64,000 nt of DNA, from the NCBI RefSeq assembly GCF_001078595.1, contig NZ_LFTY01000001.1:301830-365829 (forward strand), in the 5' to 3' direction. The notes beneath the pieces were generated by a model, which worked only from the letters and a program-made list of their open reading frames with translations, had not been told where the DNA came from and ran no database searches. Origin of the DNA: Candidatus Rhodobacter oscarellae. GTDB taxonomy: Bacteria; Pseudomonadota; Alphaproteobacteria; Rhodobacterales; Rhodobacteraceae. Shown here in pieces: positions 26,940 through 36,093 of the stretch (positions within the stretch are counted from its first letter, which is position 1; every line of letters begins with the position of its first letter). Made by a program: the position numbers and the translations under genes.

Positions 26940-27652
26940 GCCGCCACGATCCAAATCATCGACTGCGGGTTGTCCAGCGTCACCTGGCCGAACAGGCTCT
27001 CGGATGCTTTCAACGCCGCTGGGATGAAGAATGGCAGGGTAAACCCTACGATAATGTTAAAGCGCGCGTCGCGCTCAAGCCGCTGCACCACGTCGCCGCT
27101 GGTGGTCGGGTCGAATGTGGGCATGTTGATCCACACGTTGAACGGGCCGGAATTCATCGGCCAATTCTTAACGCGCACGAAGAAGTAGAAGATAGCCAGG
27201 GCCAGCATTGAGCAAAAATAGCTCAGTCCCGCGGCGATGCGAACGCGTTGGATGTGCTCGGCGCCCACGCTTTCCGGCAGCAGCAGAACGATCTGGCGCA
27301 CCGGCGAATAGGGAAAGTCGATGGCCTCGCCGACGCCCGTTCCGAACCGCGTGACCCACTGGTTCAGCGTGGTCGGCGCGACCTCGCCCCGGATCACCAA
27401 AGAGATCAGGAACACGGTCGAGAACAGGGCAAGGAACCGCAGGCGGTTGAATGGAGGGGCGCTCCGGAATTCGACGATGCCGGGGTAAACGCTGGCGTAT
27501 TCAAAGATTGTCAGGGCGGCGGCGAAGATCGCCACCAGGGCGACGATCTGCGTCACGTCTGCGCCAATGCCCGGCAAAAGCAGGGCCGGCGTTGCAATCA
27601 GCAACACCATCAACGCCGCGCGCAACACTGCGCCTGCCATTCGGGTGATCAC
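26816..27652 (-). CDS. Conserved membrane protein of unknown function
   Basis: The 278-residue protein has about seven membrane helices, starting with two at residues 8-28 and 33-55, and ends in a lysine- and arginine-rich cytoplasmic tail. I do not recognise a family. The start is GTG at 27652, or ATG at 27640. The exonuclease/endonuclease-fold gene begins inside it on the same strand, which suggests co-expression. Confidence 0.75.
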   Translation of the reverse strand: MITRMAGAVLRAALMVLLIATPALLLPGIGADVTQIVALVAIFAAALTIFEYASVYPGIVEFRSAPPFNRLRFLALFSTVFLISLVIRGEVAPTTLNQWVTRFGTGVGEAIDFPYSPVRQIVLLLPESVGAEHIQRVRIAAGLSYFCSMLALAIFYFFVRVKNWPMNSGPFNVWINMPTFDPTTSGDVVQRLERDARFNIIVGFTLPFFIPAALKASESLFGQVTLDNPQSMIWIVAAWAFLPASLLMRGLAMGRIAELVQKKRRKTARQQAKGLQPA

Positions 27653-27907
27653 CGCTCTGTCCCCTCAAACTGGCCGAGCGCGGTCAGTGCCGCGACCCTT
27701 GTTCCAACTTGATCCCGCCAATTAAGGCGGTGTGCCTCATCTTCGCCCAACTTTTGCCCACTTTCACTCTACCCGGCAAGTGCCTGGAATAGATAACAAA
27801 AAAAATGAGGCGTTTTCGGGGAGAAACTGGTGCGCCTTTGCATCAATTTCGCGGGCGCAAAGAGGCGCGCCCAAGGCACGCCCCAACATGTAGTGGCTAG
27901 TTGGAAA

Positions 27908-28513
27908 TTAGGCCCAGGGCTGCGACGCCGCGTGCTTGGCCTCAAACGCGTCAATTTTGGGCGCGTGCTCCATCGTCAGGGCGATGTCGTCGAGACCGTT
28001 CAGCAGGCACTTCTTGCGGAAGGGATCGATCTCGAACGTGATGACCTCGCCGTCAGAGGTGGTGATGGTCTGCGCCTCAAGATCAACCGTGATGCGCGCG
28101 TTCTCGCCCTTCTGGGCGTCCGCCATAAGGATATCCACCTGCTCCTGCGGCAGCGGGATCGGCAGGATGCCGTTCTTAAAGCAGTTGTTATAGAAGATGT
28201 CGGCAAAGCTGGTGGAGATCACGCAGCTGATGCCAAAGTCCTTAATCGCCCAGGGCGCGTGCTCGCGCGAGGAGCCGCAGCCGAAATTGTCGCCCGCCAC
28301 AAGGATCTCGGCCTTGCGGTATTGCGGCTTGTTGAGCACGAAATCCGCAATCTCGGAGCCATCCCGGTTATAGCGCATCTCGTCGAACAGGCTCACGCCG
28401 AACCCGGTGCGCTTGATCGACTTGAGGAAGCGCTTGGGGATGATCATGTCGGTGTCGATATTGACGAGCGGCATCGGCGCCGCGACGCCGGTCAGGGTTG
28501 TGAACTTATCCAT
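27908..28513 (-). CDS. leuD: 3-isopropylmalate dehydratase small subunit
   Basis: The 201-residue protein is full length and holds the [20 protein letters not shown] motif (residues 69-88) that positions substrate in the aconitase-family swivel domain. It forms isopropylmalate isomerase with LeuC. It is not adjacent to leuC: the regulator gene, palindrome clusters and a Hint gene lie between, and leuC faces the other way. Confidence 0.97.
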   Translation of the reverse strand: MDKFTTLTGVAAPMPLVNIDTDMIIPKRFLKSIKRTGFGVSLFDEMRYNRDGSEIADFVLNKPQYRKAEILVAGDNFGCGSSREHAPWAIKDFGISCVISTSFADIFYNNCFKNGILPIPLPQEQVDILMADAQKGENARITVDLEAQTITTSDGEVITFEIDPFRKKCLLNGLDDIALTMEHAPKIDAFEAKHAASQPWA

Positions 28514-28651
28514 AAGCGGGCCTCTTTTGCTGGCGGCTACAGGTAACCGCAGAGGTCGCCGGACGCAAGGGCGCCGCGCCGATGTAGAAACTCAGCGGCA
28601 CCCTGACTGCACGAGCCTCCTTTAATCTTGAACGACCGGGTCCCCATGGCC

Positions 28652-28698
28652 CAAATCTCTTCACAAAGAGATTTGCCAATTTCTTGCAAGAAATTGGC
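28652..28698. repeat. Palindrome pair upstream of the Lrp-type gene (partial CTTGCAAG module)
   Basis: Two adjoining palindromes. The first has arms CAAATCTCTT/AAGAGATTTG with loop CACA (28652-28675). The second is a perfect 24-base palindrome with arms GCCAATTTCTTG/CAAGAAATTGGC (28675-28698). They correspond to two of the four palindromes in the complete modules at 29.4 and 58.4 kb. Confidence 0.85.
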
Positions 28699-28806
28699 AC
28701 CGGCCCGTGATGGGCGCTTCGAGAAAATAATCTTGCGCTGTTGTGAAATATTATTGCGCGCAGAGCGGCGCGCGCGTAAGCTCCCGCAAAACGACCCGAG
28801 GGGATT

Positions 28807-29307
28807 ATGCCAGGCGCCAAGCTCGATCCGATAGACCGCCAAATTCTGCATGAGCTGCAGGAGGACGGTCGCATGACCAATGTGGAGCTTGCCAAGCGGG
28901 TGGGTATCTCTGCGCCGCCCTGCCTGCGGCGCGTCCGCACCCTGGAAGAGGCCGGCTACATCCGCCGCTACCACGCCGACGTGGACGCGCGCATGCTTGG
29001 CTTTGAGGTGCAGGTCTTTGCGATGGTGGGCCTGCTGAGCCAGGCCGAGGCGGACCTTAGCGCCTTCGAGGCCCGTTGCCGCGAATGGTCCCTTGTGCGC
29101 GAGTGCCACATGCTGAACGGCGAGGTGGATTTTATTCTCAAATGCGTCGCGCCGGACCTGTCGACCTTTCAGAGCTTCCTGACCGAGGAACTCACCGCCG
29201 CCGATAACGTGGCCAGCGTGAAGACCTCTCTGGTGATCCGCGGCGCCAAGGACGAGCCCGGCGTGCCGTTCGACGTGCTGGAGGCCCGCCTGGCCGAGGA
29301 GGCTTAG
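28807..29307 (+). CDS. Lrp/AsnC-family transcriptional regulator
   Basis: A 166-residue protein with an N-terminal helix-turn-helix (MTNVELAKRVGISAPPCLRR, residues 23-42) and a C-terminal RAM ligand-binding domain. It is of the normal length for a leucine- or amino-acid-responsive regulator. Its position between leuD and leuC, and divergence from leuD, suggests a role in branched-chain amino acid control. The leader (28725-28760) is AT-rich and could hold its own binding site. Palindrome clusters flank the gene on both sides. Confidence 0.92.
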   Translation: MPGAKLDPIDRQILHELQEDGRMTNVELAKRVGISAPPCLRRVRTLEEAGYIRRYHADVDARMLGFEVQVFAMVGLLSQAEADLSAFEARCREWSLVRECHMLNGEVDFILKCVAPDLSTFQSFLTEELTAADNVASVKTSLVIRGAKDEPGVPFDVLEARLAEEA

Positions 29308-29342
29308 ACGGGACGTGGACAGGCTCGGTTGGTCTGGAACTG

Positions 29343-29500
29343 GGCGCGCCAAATCTCTTGCAAGAGATTTGCACTTTCCTTCAAAGGAAAGTTGGGCCCG
29401 CAGACCAGCAAGGCGTGCGTTTAAGGGATCAATTCGCGGCGCGCGAAAGAAACTCTTGCAAGAGTTTCGCAATTTTCTTGCAAGAAAATTGTGGCGCGCC
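29343..29500. repeat. Complete four-palindrome module, framed by GGCGCGCC
   Basis: From left to right: GGCGCGCC (29343-29350); palindrome 1 with arms CAAATCTCTTG/CAAGAGATTTG (29350-29371); palindrome 2 with arms ACTTTCCTT/AAGGAAAGT (29373-29392); a 56-base spacer; palindrome 3, GAAACTCTTGCAAGAGTTTC (29449-29468); palindrome 4 with arms CAATTTTCTTG/CAAGAAAATTG (29470-29491); GGCGCGCC (29493-29500). The same four occur in reverse order at 58391-58533. Confidence 0.9.
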
Positions 29501-29550
29501 AAGATCCGCTGGGGGTCACAGATGCAGCCCTCCCGCTAGCCCGTCGCCGT

Positions 29551-30582
29551 TCAAGCGGCCGCGCGTATCCCGAGACCTGCGGGCAGCAAGCGCGCAGAGG
29601 TGATCCTGGGCAGGTCCATCTCGGGGATCTCGCGCGCGGGCCGGGTCGCGTCATTGTCGAAGGCGAGCTCTTGGTGCTGCGGCAGGTAGGTCTCTGCCGC
29701 CAGCCCCTCGGCCAGGATCAGCTCATGGCCGTCCGTCTCGACGTGGTAATAGGTGAAGCTCTCGGGCATCTTGGCGACCTGATAGATCGTCTCGCCATTC
29801 ACCAGCGCGCCGGCATTCACCAGGTACCCGTCCAGATAGACCCCGTGGTCGGGCGAGAGCAGCAGGTCGCGCTCGTTGCCCAGCGCGCCCGCCGAGATGC
29901 GGATCGGGTTGACCTTGGCGGGATGCGCCAGCGGCGTGTCGATGGTGCTGCGGCCCAGCCAGCGCACGGTCGTGGTGCCGCCATCCGCGGTGGCCAGCAA
30001 ATCGCCGTCGCAGAGGTCCTCGACCAAGGAAAAGCCCTGCGGCGTGGCGATCCGCGTGCCCTCGCAAAAGCAGCTCAGCGTGGCGTTTAGGGAAGTTAGA
30101 AAGAAACTTGCATTGCTACCAGTAAACGCTGTCGGCGTGAATCGGATCGCCGAGAATGACCCGACCACATCGGTGAAAGAAAAATTGCCAAGATTAGCTC
30201 CGCCACCCGCCACGCGTACGACATTTGAGGTGCCGTCGTTAGGCCCGACAAAAGTGACGTCCATCGTCGCGTTACCTATGCGGCCAGCCAACGTAAGCGG
30301 TGCGTTTACGGTGCCGTTAAAGACAGTCTGACCCATAGCGGTTGCAAGAAGGGTAAAGACCTCTTGCGTGCCAGCATTGCCTGCGGCTCCAGTATTCCAA
30401 CCGGCGTTCAAAGAAGAAATAGACGCACTGCTAAAAGATGCAGTAATCCTGTTAGCTCCGTCACCATTCAATGTTTGGAACCGAAAGCTGGCACCAGAGT
30501 TGGTGAATGTGACTGAACCGGTATTGATGACTGAAGCCGTAAAATCCGAAACGGAAATCTCATAATCGAGGAACTGCACCAT
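29551..30582 (-). CDS. Hint-domain protein with non-enzymatic N-terminal passenger
   Basis: The 343-residue protein has a Ser/Thr/Asn-rich N-terminal region of 170 residues without any lysine, then a Hint (hedgehog/intein) domain that begins with Cys171 in CFCEGTRIATP and runs through LSPDHGVYLDG to YYHVETDGHELILAEG. Hint domains cleave themselves at the leading Cys; the C-terminal Asn needed for splicing is not seen, so simple cleavage or nucleophile attachment is more likely. The passenger part is richer in A/T than the Hint part, suggesting domain shuffling. The ATG has an AAAGGAGG ribosome-binding site. Confidence 0.85.
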   Translation of the reverse strand: MVQFLDYEISVSDFTASVINTGSVTFTNSGASFRFQTLNGDGANRITASFSSASISSLNAGWNTGAAGNAGTQEVFTLLATAMGQTVFNGTVNAPLTLAGRIGNATMDVTFVGPNDGTSNVVRVAGGGANLGNFSFTDVVGSFSAIRFTPTAFTGSNASFFLTSLNATLSCFCEGTRIATPQGFSLVEDLCDGDLLATADGGTTTVRWLGRSTIDTPLAHPAKVNPIRISAGALGNERDLLLSPDHGVYLDGYLVNAGALVNGETIYQVAKMPESFTYYHVETDGHELILAEGLAAETYLPQHQELAFDNDATRPAREIPEMDLPRITSARLLPAGLGIRAAA

Positions 30583-30987
30583 CTGTGCCTCCTTTGCTCA
30601 ACTACGACCCTGTGCATGACGGGGGTCAGTCGGCGAATCGCCGTATACATTGATATGGTAACGACATATCGTGCAGATGTACATCTGTTAAGGATCGCCC
30701 TGCGGCGGCGGCCCCGAACGGCTGTCTTCTGGGAAAGCGGGGGCACCGCGCGGCCTGTTAACCATGGGCTCCGCCCGACCCGTGCCCGACGCAAGTCCGA
30801 CGCTTTGCCGACGTTTGGCCGACCGCCGAATTGCCTGGTTTTGTTAGGGTTAACGGGCGATTCGCGTCAAAAACCGTCGCGGCGCGTTTACGATCTCTTA
30901 ACCGAGCTCGAAAGCGCGCCCGAAACCCGGCCCTCCGCCGCCGCGCAGGCTTGATCCCGGGCCGCGAAGCGCGTAGCTAATCCCCCC
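30583..30987. other. Intergenic region between Hint gene and leuC leader
   Basis: I see no supported gene. The half next to the Hint gene is AT-rich and carries dyads (a GATAT/ATATC pair and the CAGATGTACATCTG palindrome) that may be regulatory. The remainder is ordinary GC-rich spacer. Confidence 0.5.
30674..30687. promoter_or_regulatory. Perfect 14-base palindrome upstream of Hint gene
   Basis: CAGATGTACATCTG lies 92 bases upstream of the minus-strand Hint start, next to AT-rich sequence. Its size fits a dimeric repressor or activator site; the factor is unknown. Confidence 0.45.
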
Positions 30988-31074
30988 ATGATCCAAGTAT
31001 TCAATATCGGCGACCACGACCGCCTGCCCTGGCGGTTCTTCGGCGCAAGGCGCGGCGTGCAAGCTGGCCTTTAG
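30988..31074 (+). CDS. Possible 28-residue leader ORF upstream of leuC
   Basis: An ATG at 30988 opens a 28-codon frame whose product starts MIQVFNIGDHDRLPWRFF and ends in a TAG at 31072. It stops 80 bases before leuC and is followed by a stable GGCGGGG/CCCCGCC hairpin. There is no clear ribosome-binding site and only two leucines, so a classical leucine attenuator is unlikely. It may be a real micro-protein or chance. Confidence 0.3.
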   Translation: MIQVFNIGDHDRLPWRFFGARRGVQAGL

Positions 31075-31075
31075 G

Positions 31076-31104
31076 GGGGCGGCGGGGTAAACCCCGCCCT
31101 ACGC
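31076..31104. repeat. GGCGGGGT-type hairpin repeat before leuC
   Basis: GGCGGGG (31081-31087) pairs with CCCCGCC (31092-31098) around loop TAAA, with CTACGCG following. From memory, a GTAGGGCGGGGTTTACCCCGCC-like palindrome is frequent between genes in this order. Confidence 0.5.
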
Positions 31105-31153
31105 GCCTTTCGCAACCGAATTCCACGACACATCACGGGAGAGGACCCCACCC

Positions 31154-32557
31154 ATGTCCCCCAAGACGCTCTACGACAAAATCTGGGACGCCCATCTGGT
31201 CAACGAGGCCGAGGACGGAACCTGCCTGCTCTATATCGACCGCCACCTGGTGCACGAGGTGACCTCGCCTCAGGCCTTCGAGGGGCTGCGCCTGGCCGGC
31301 CGGCCGGTGCGCGCGCCCGACAAGACCATCGCCGTGCCCGACCACAACGTGCCCACCACCGCGGGCCGCGATGACCCGGCCAACATGACCGAGGACAGCG
31401 CCATCCAGGTCGCCGCTTTGGACAAGAACGCCAAGGATTTCGGCATCCACTACTACCCCGTCTCGGACGTGCGCCAGGGGATCGTGCATATCGTCGGGCC
31501 AGAGCAGGGCTGGACCCTGCCGGGCATGACCGTGGTCTGCGGCGACAGCCATACGGCGACCCATGGCGCCTTCGGCGCGCTGGCCCACGGCATCGGCACC
31601 TCGGAGGTCGAGCACGTGCTGGCCACCCAGACGCTGATCCAGAAGAAGTCGCTCAACATGAAGGTCGAGATCACCGGCAAGCTGCGCCCGGGCGTGACCG
31701 CCAAGGACATCACCCTGAGCGTGATCGGCGAGACCGGCACCGCGGGCGGCACCGGTTACGTGATCGAGTATTGCGGCGAGGCGATCCGCGACCTCTCGAT
31801 GGAGGGCCGCATGACGGTCTGCAACATGGCCATTGAGGGCGGCGCGCGCGCGGGCCTGATCGCGCCGGACGAGAAGACGTTCGAGTATTGCATGGGCCGC
31901 CCCCACGCGCCGAAGGGCGCCGCCTGGGAGGCCGCTTTGGCCTATTGGAAGACGCTCTTCACCGACGAGGGCGCGCATTTCGACAAGGTCGTGACCATCA
32001 AGGGCGAGGACATCGCGCCCGTGGTCACCTGGGGCACCTCGCCCGAGGACGTGCTGCCGATCACCGCCACCGTGCCCGCACCGAGCGATTTCGATGGCGG
32101 CAAGGTCGGCGCGGTGGAGCGCTCGCTTGCCTATATGGGGCTGGAGCCCGGCACGCCCTTGTCAGAGGTCGAGATCGACACGGTCTTTATCGGCTCCTGT
32201 ACCAACGGCCGGATCGAGGACCTGCGCGCCGCCGCCGAGATCCTCAAGGGCAAGAAGGTCTCTGTGAAACGCGCCATGGTGGTGCCGGGCTCTGGCCTGG
32301 TGCGTGCCCAGGCCGAAGAGGAAGGCCTGGCGGACATCTTCCGCGAGGCGGGCTTTGAGTGGCGCCTTGCGGGCTGCTCGATGTGCCTGGCGATGAACCC
32401 CGACCAGCTGGCCGAGGGCGAGCGCTGTGCCTCCACCTCGAACCGGAACTTCGAGGGGCGTCAAGGCTTTAAGGGCCGCACCCATCTGGTGTCGCCCGGC
32501 ATGGCCGCCGCCGCCGCCATCACCGGCAAGCTGACGGATGTGCGCGAGTTGATGTGA
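31154..32557 (+). CDS. leuC: 3-isopropylmalate dehydratase large subunit
   Basis: The 467-residue enzyme is full length, with the three iron-sulfur cluster cysteines in the expected places: FIGSCTNGR near residue 345, and CSMCLAMN near residue 408 supplying two. The early [17 protein letters not shown] motif near residue 130 is also typical. With LeuD it isomerises 2- to 3-isopropylmalate. A GGGAGAGG site precedes the ATG. Confidence 0.97.
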   Translation: MSPKTLYDKIWDAHLVNEAEDGTCLLYIDRHLVHEVTSPQAFEGLRLAGRPVRAPDKTIAVPDHNVPTTAGRDDPANMTEDSAIQVAALDKNAKDFGIHYYPVSDVRQGIVHIVGPEQGWTLPGMTVVCGDSHTATHGAFGALAHGIGTSEVEHVLATQTLIQKKSLNMKVEITGKLRPGVTAKDITLSVIGETGTAGGTGYVIEYCGEAIRDLSMEGRMTVCNMAIEGGARAGLIAPDEKTFEYCMGRPHAPKGAAWEAALAYWKTLFTDEGAHFDKVVTIKGEDIAPVVTWGTSPEDVLPITATVPAPSDFDGGKVGAVERSLAYMGLEPGTPLSEVEIDTVFIGSCTNGRIEDLRAAAEILKGKKVSVKRAMVVPGSGLVRAQAEEEGLADIFREAGFEWRLAGCSMCLAMNPDQLAEGERCASTSNRNFEGRQGFKGRTHLVSPGMAAAAAITGKLTDVRELM

Positions 32558-32749
32558 CGCGCAAGGCCAGCAAGAACGTCTCTTTTTTGGATAGGTTCCA
32601 ACTGACGAACCGTCGTAACTAGGCGTTTTTGCTGGTTGCCGCTATCAGCGCGTCACCCTATGGTTGCGCCCGGCGCTAGGTGTCGACGGCATCCTAGCGC
32701 CGAAGGGGCAAAGCTTCTTCAACCACAACAAATTCCCCGGAGGAATGAC

Positions 32750-34332
<1,583 letters not shown>

Positions 34333-34344
34333 CGCAAAAGACCG

Positions 34345-34372
34345 TTGACACGACCCAGCCCCGGGTTAATAG
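34345..34372 (+). promoter_or_regulatory. Sigma-70-type promoter for acyltransferase-Hint unit
   Basis: A perfect -35 box TTGACA (34345-34350) and a -10-like TAATAG (34367-34372) are separated by 16 bases. They lie about 40 bases before the TTG start at 34410, so the unit appears to be transcribed separately from trxB. Confidence 0.55.
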
Positions 34373-34409
34373 CGCGTTAACTAAATCTTGGGGGCGCATC
34401 ATCTCACCT

Positions 34410-34928
34410 TTGGACGCAATTGCGCGACTCGAAGACCATCAGGCACACGCCAATCGTCACGCGGAATATCCGGATGAAGCCGGACTGCGTGCCTATGGAG
34501 CGTTGTCGTTTCTGTATCTTCGCTCGGGTCGGCACCAAAACGAACCACTAAAGCAGATCCGGCGGCTGATTCAGCCGCCCGTTGATCTCGGCTTCTACAA
34601 AATACTGGAACTGGACGGCGTGCCGCGCGCGGCTGTTCTCTGGGCGTTCTTAAACCCAGAGACCGAGCATGACTTGGTACATCACGGTCGCATCCTGCCC
34701 AAAAGCTGGCTATCGGGCGACCGGATGTGGATCGTCGAGATCATCGCCCCCTACAACCAACAACTCGGCGCTACCGCGATGAACTGGTTGCGTCGCGCGG
34801 TCCCCGAAGACGTCAAGCGCGTTCGCTATATGCGCACGACCCCGGGCCGCCAGAACCGCATTGTCGAGGTATCACGGGGTCCGGGCGCAATCCGCGGGGC
34901 CAAAGTGATATCGCCGGCAGACCTCTAA
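34410..34928 (+). CDS. HlyC-like toxin-activating lysine acyltransferase
   Basis: The 172-residue protein aligns along its length with HlyC, the enzyme that attaches fatty acyl groups to lysines of RTX toxins. Ser39 and the catalytic His42 match HlyC Ser20 and His23, and SGDRMWIV(E)IIAP near 102-114 matches the HlyC SGDRKWFIDWIAP segment. The catalytic Asp92 of HlyC corresponds to Glu110 here. No RTX toxin gene is in the window; the gene directly downstream encodes a Hint protein 16 bases away. The start is TTG at 34410 with no strong ribosome-binding site. Whether it is active is open. Confidence 0.85.
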   Translation: MDAIARLEDHQAHANRHAEYPDEAGLRAYGALSFLYLRSGRHQNEPLKQIRRLIQPPVDLGFYKILELDGVPRAAVLWAFLNPETEHDLVHHGRILPKSWLSGDRMWIVEIIAPYNQQLGATAMNWLRRAVPEDVKRVRYMRTTPGRQNRIVEVSRGPGAIRGAKVISPADL

Positions 34929-34944
34929 AGAAAAGGAAACGAGT

Positions 34945-35919
34945 ATGGGTGTATTTCCAGGTGGGATAGAATTCTTTGTTGCCGACAATGAGCCGACAAC
35001 CGACGCAACCGATACCGATCCAGGTGGCGGCAACGCCCAAGGCGACAGCCGTGACAACTATGTCTATGATTTTGACCTCACTTCACTTGCCGTTCTTGAC
35101 CTAACTGGCTCTGTCTTCACTCGCAGCGGTGAAGCAATCAGTAATGTTAGCACAAACTATGAGTCCGTCGCGACGGTGGGCACGTTTACGCTCGACCTTC
35201 CGTTGCCAGATAGCACCCTAGCCAATTATACATATCAGGTTACGCGGGACGAGTTGATCGCCAACGGCGTGTCCTCAATCACATTCACGGTGACCGGCGA
35301 TTGGACCCAAGCTGGCGGGGACCCAGCGTTTGGAACAGACACCGACACCGTCACCTTCAACTTTACGCTGTGCTTCGCCGCGGGCACCGGTATCGCCACC
35401 CCGAGCGGGAAGACCGCTGTCGAATCGCTTCTGATCGGTGATCTGGTCACAACCGCCGACGGCCGCGATGTGCCTGTGAAATGGGTGGGGCGCGTGACTG
35501 CGAACCCGATGTTCAACCCGGCGGACCGCCTGGCCCCAGTGAAGATCGCCAAGGGCGCGTTTGGCGACGCTCCGACCCGCGATCTGATCGTCACCGCCGA
35601 TCACGGCATGGTGCTGGACGGAATGATCATCAACGCCTCGGCCTTGGTGAACGGCGACACGATCACCTGGCATGACTGGAAGGCGCTGGGCGCGAGCATC
35701 ACCTATTACCACGTGGAAACCGAAAATCACGACGTGATCCTGGCCGATGGTGCTTTGTCCGAAACCTATCTGGACATGCCTGACCGTAGCAGCTTTGATA
35801 ACTTCGCCGAATATATCGCACTTTACGGTGAAGAGACGCCGATTGCGGAAAACCCGATGCCACGTATCAGCTCCGCGCGGCTGCTTCCGGCCTCGCTCAG
35901 AGCAGCGCGCGCCGCTTAG
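34945..35919 (+). CDS. Hint-domain protein, partner of the acyltransferase
   Basis: A 324-residue protein. Residues 1-142 are acidic, Thr-rich, probably beta-structured and lack lysine; the Hint domain begins at Cys143 in LCFAAGTGIATP and contains VTADHGMVLDG and YYHVETENHDVILADG. All five lysines of the protein lie in the Hint domain. The C-terminus (PRISSARLLPASL) is shared with the Hint protein at 29551. No signal peptide is evident; secretion, if any, could be by a type I system. AAGGAAA precedes the ATG. The upstream third has lower GC than the Hint part. Confidence 0.87.
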   Translation: MGVFPGGIEFFVADNEPTTDATDTDPGGGNAQGDSRDNYVYDFDLTSLAVLDLTGSVFTRSGEAISNVSTNYESVATVGTFTLDLPLPDSTLANYTYQVTRDELIANGVSSITFTVTGDWTQAGGDPAFGTDTDTVTFNFTLCFAAGTGIATPSGKTAVESLLIGDLVTTADGRDVPVKWVGRVTANPMFNPADRLAPVKIAKGAFGDAPTRDLIVTADHGMVLDGMIINASALVNGDTITWHDWKALGASITYYHVETENHDVILADGALSETYLDMPDRSSFDNFAEYIALYGEETPIAENPMPRISSARLLPASLRAARAA

Positions 35920-35967
35920 GCAAGCACCGACGCAATACCAACGTCATACCGATGTGGGTTTTGGCGT

Positions 35968-36001
35968 AAAAAAACGCCCAGGCGGGACGTCCCCCGCCTG
36001 G
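35968..36001 (-). terminator. Intrinsic terminator of RNase T2 gene
   Basis: On the minus strand a nine-pair stem (CCAGGCGGG/CCCGCCTGG, 35978-36001) is followed after three bases by seven T residues. It lies 93 bases beyond the RNase T2 stop. Confidence 0.75.
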
Positions 36002-36032
36002 CCGCCGCCAGAGTAGCGCGAGCGTCAACGCA

Positions 36033-36057
36033 GAGGCCCCGGATCAAACCCGGGGCC
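36033..36057 (-). repeat. GATC-centred REP-like palindrome, copy 1
   Basis: Minus-strand reading: CGGCCCCGGGTTTGATCCGG then GGCCTC. It matches the copies at 51609 and 56695 with a few changes and lies between converging genes. Confidence 0.65.
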
Positions 36058-36093
36058 GCGCTTCGACTGACGCACACGCCCTTCCAAGCAACG

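Noticed and set aside
30674-30687. LuxR-type quorum-sensing box
   Set aside because: The palindrome is CAG-N8-CTG rather than CTG-N10-CAG, it is only 14 bases, and no luxR or luxI gene is nearby.
30616-30954. 112-codon frame upstream of leuC
   Set aside because: No ribosome-binding site or domain; composition as expected for chance in GC-rich DNA.
34410-35919. Classical RTX toxin activation operon
   Set aside because: No RTX nonapeptide repeats, no HlyB/HlyD genes in the window, and the adjacent protein is a Hint protein without lysine in its passenger.
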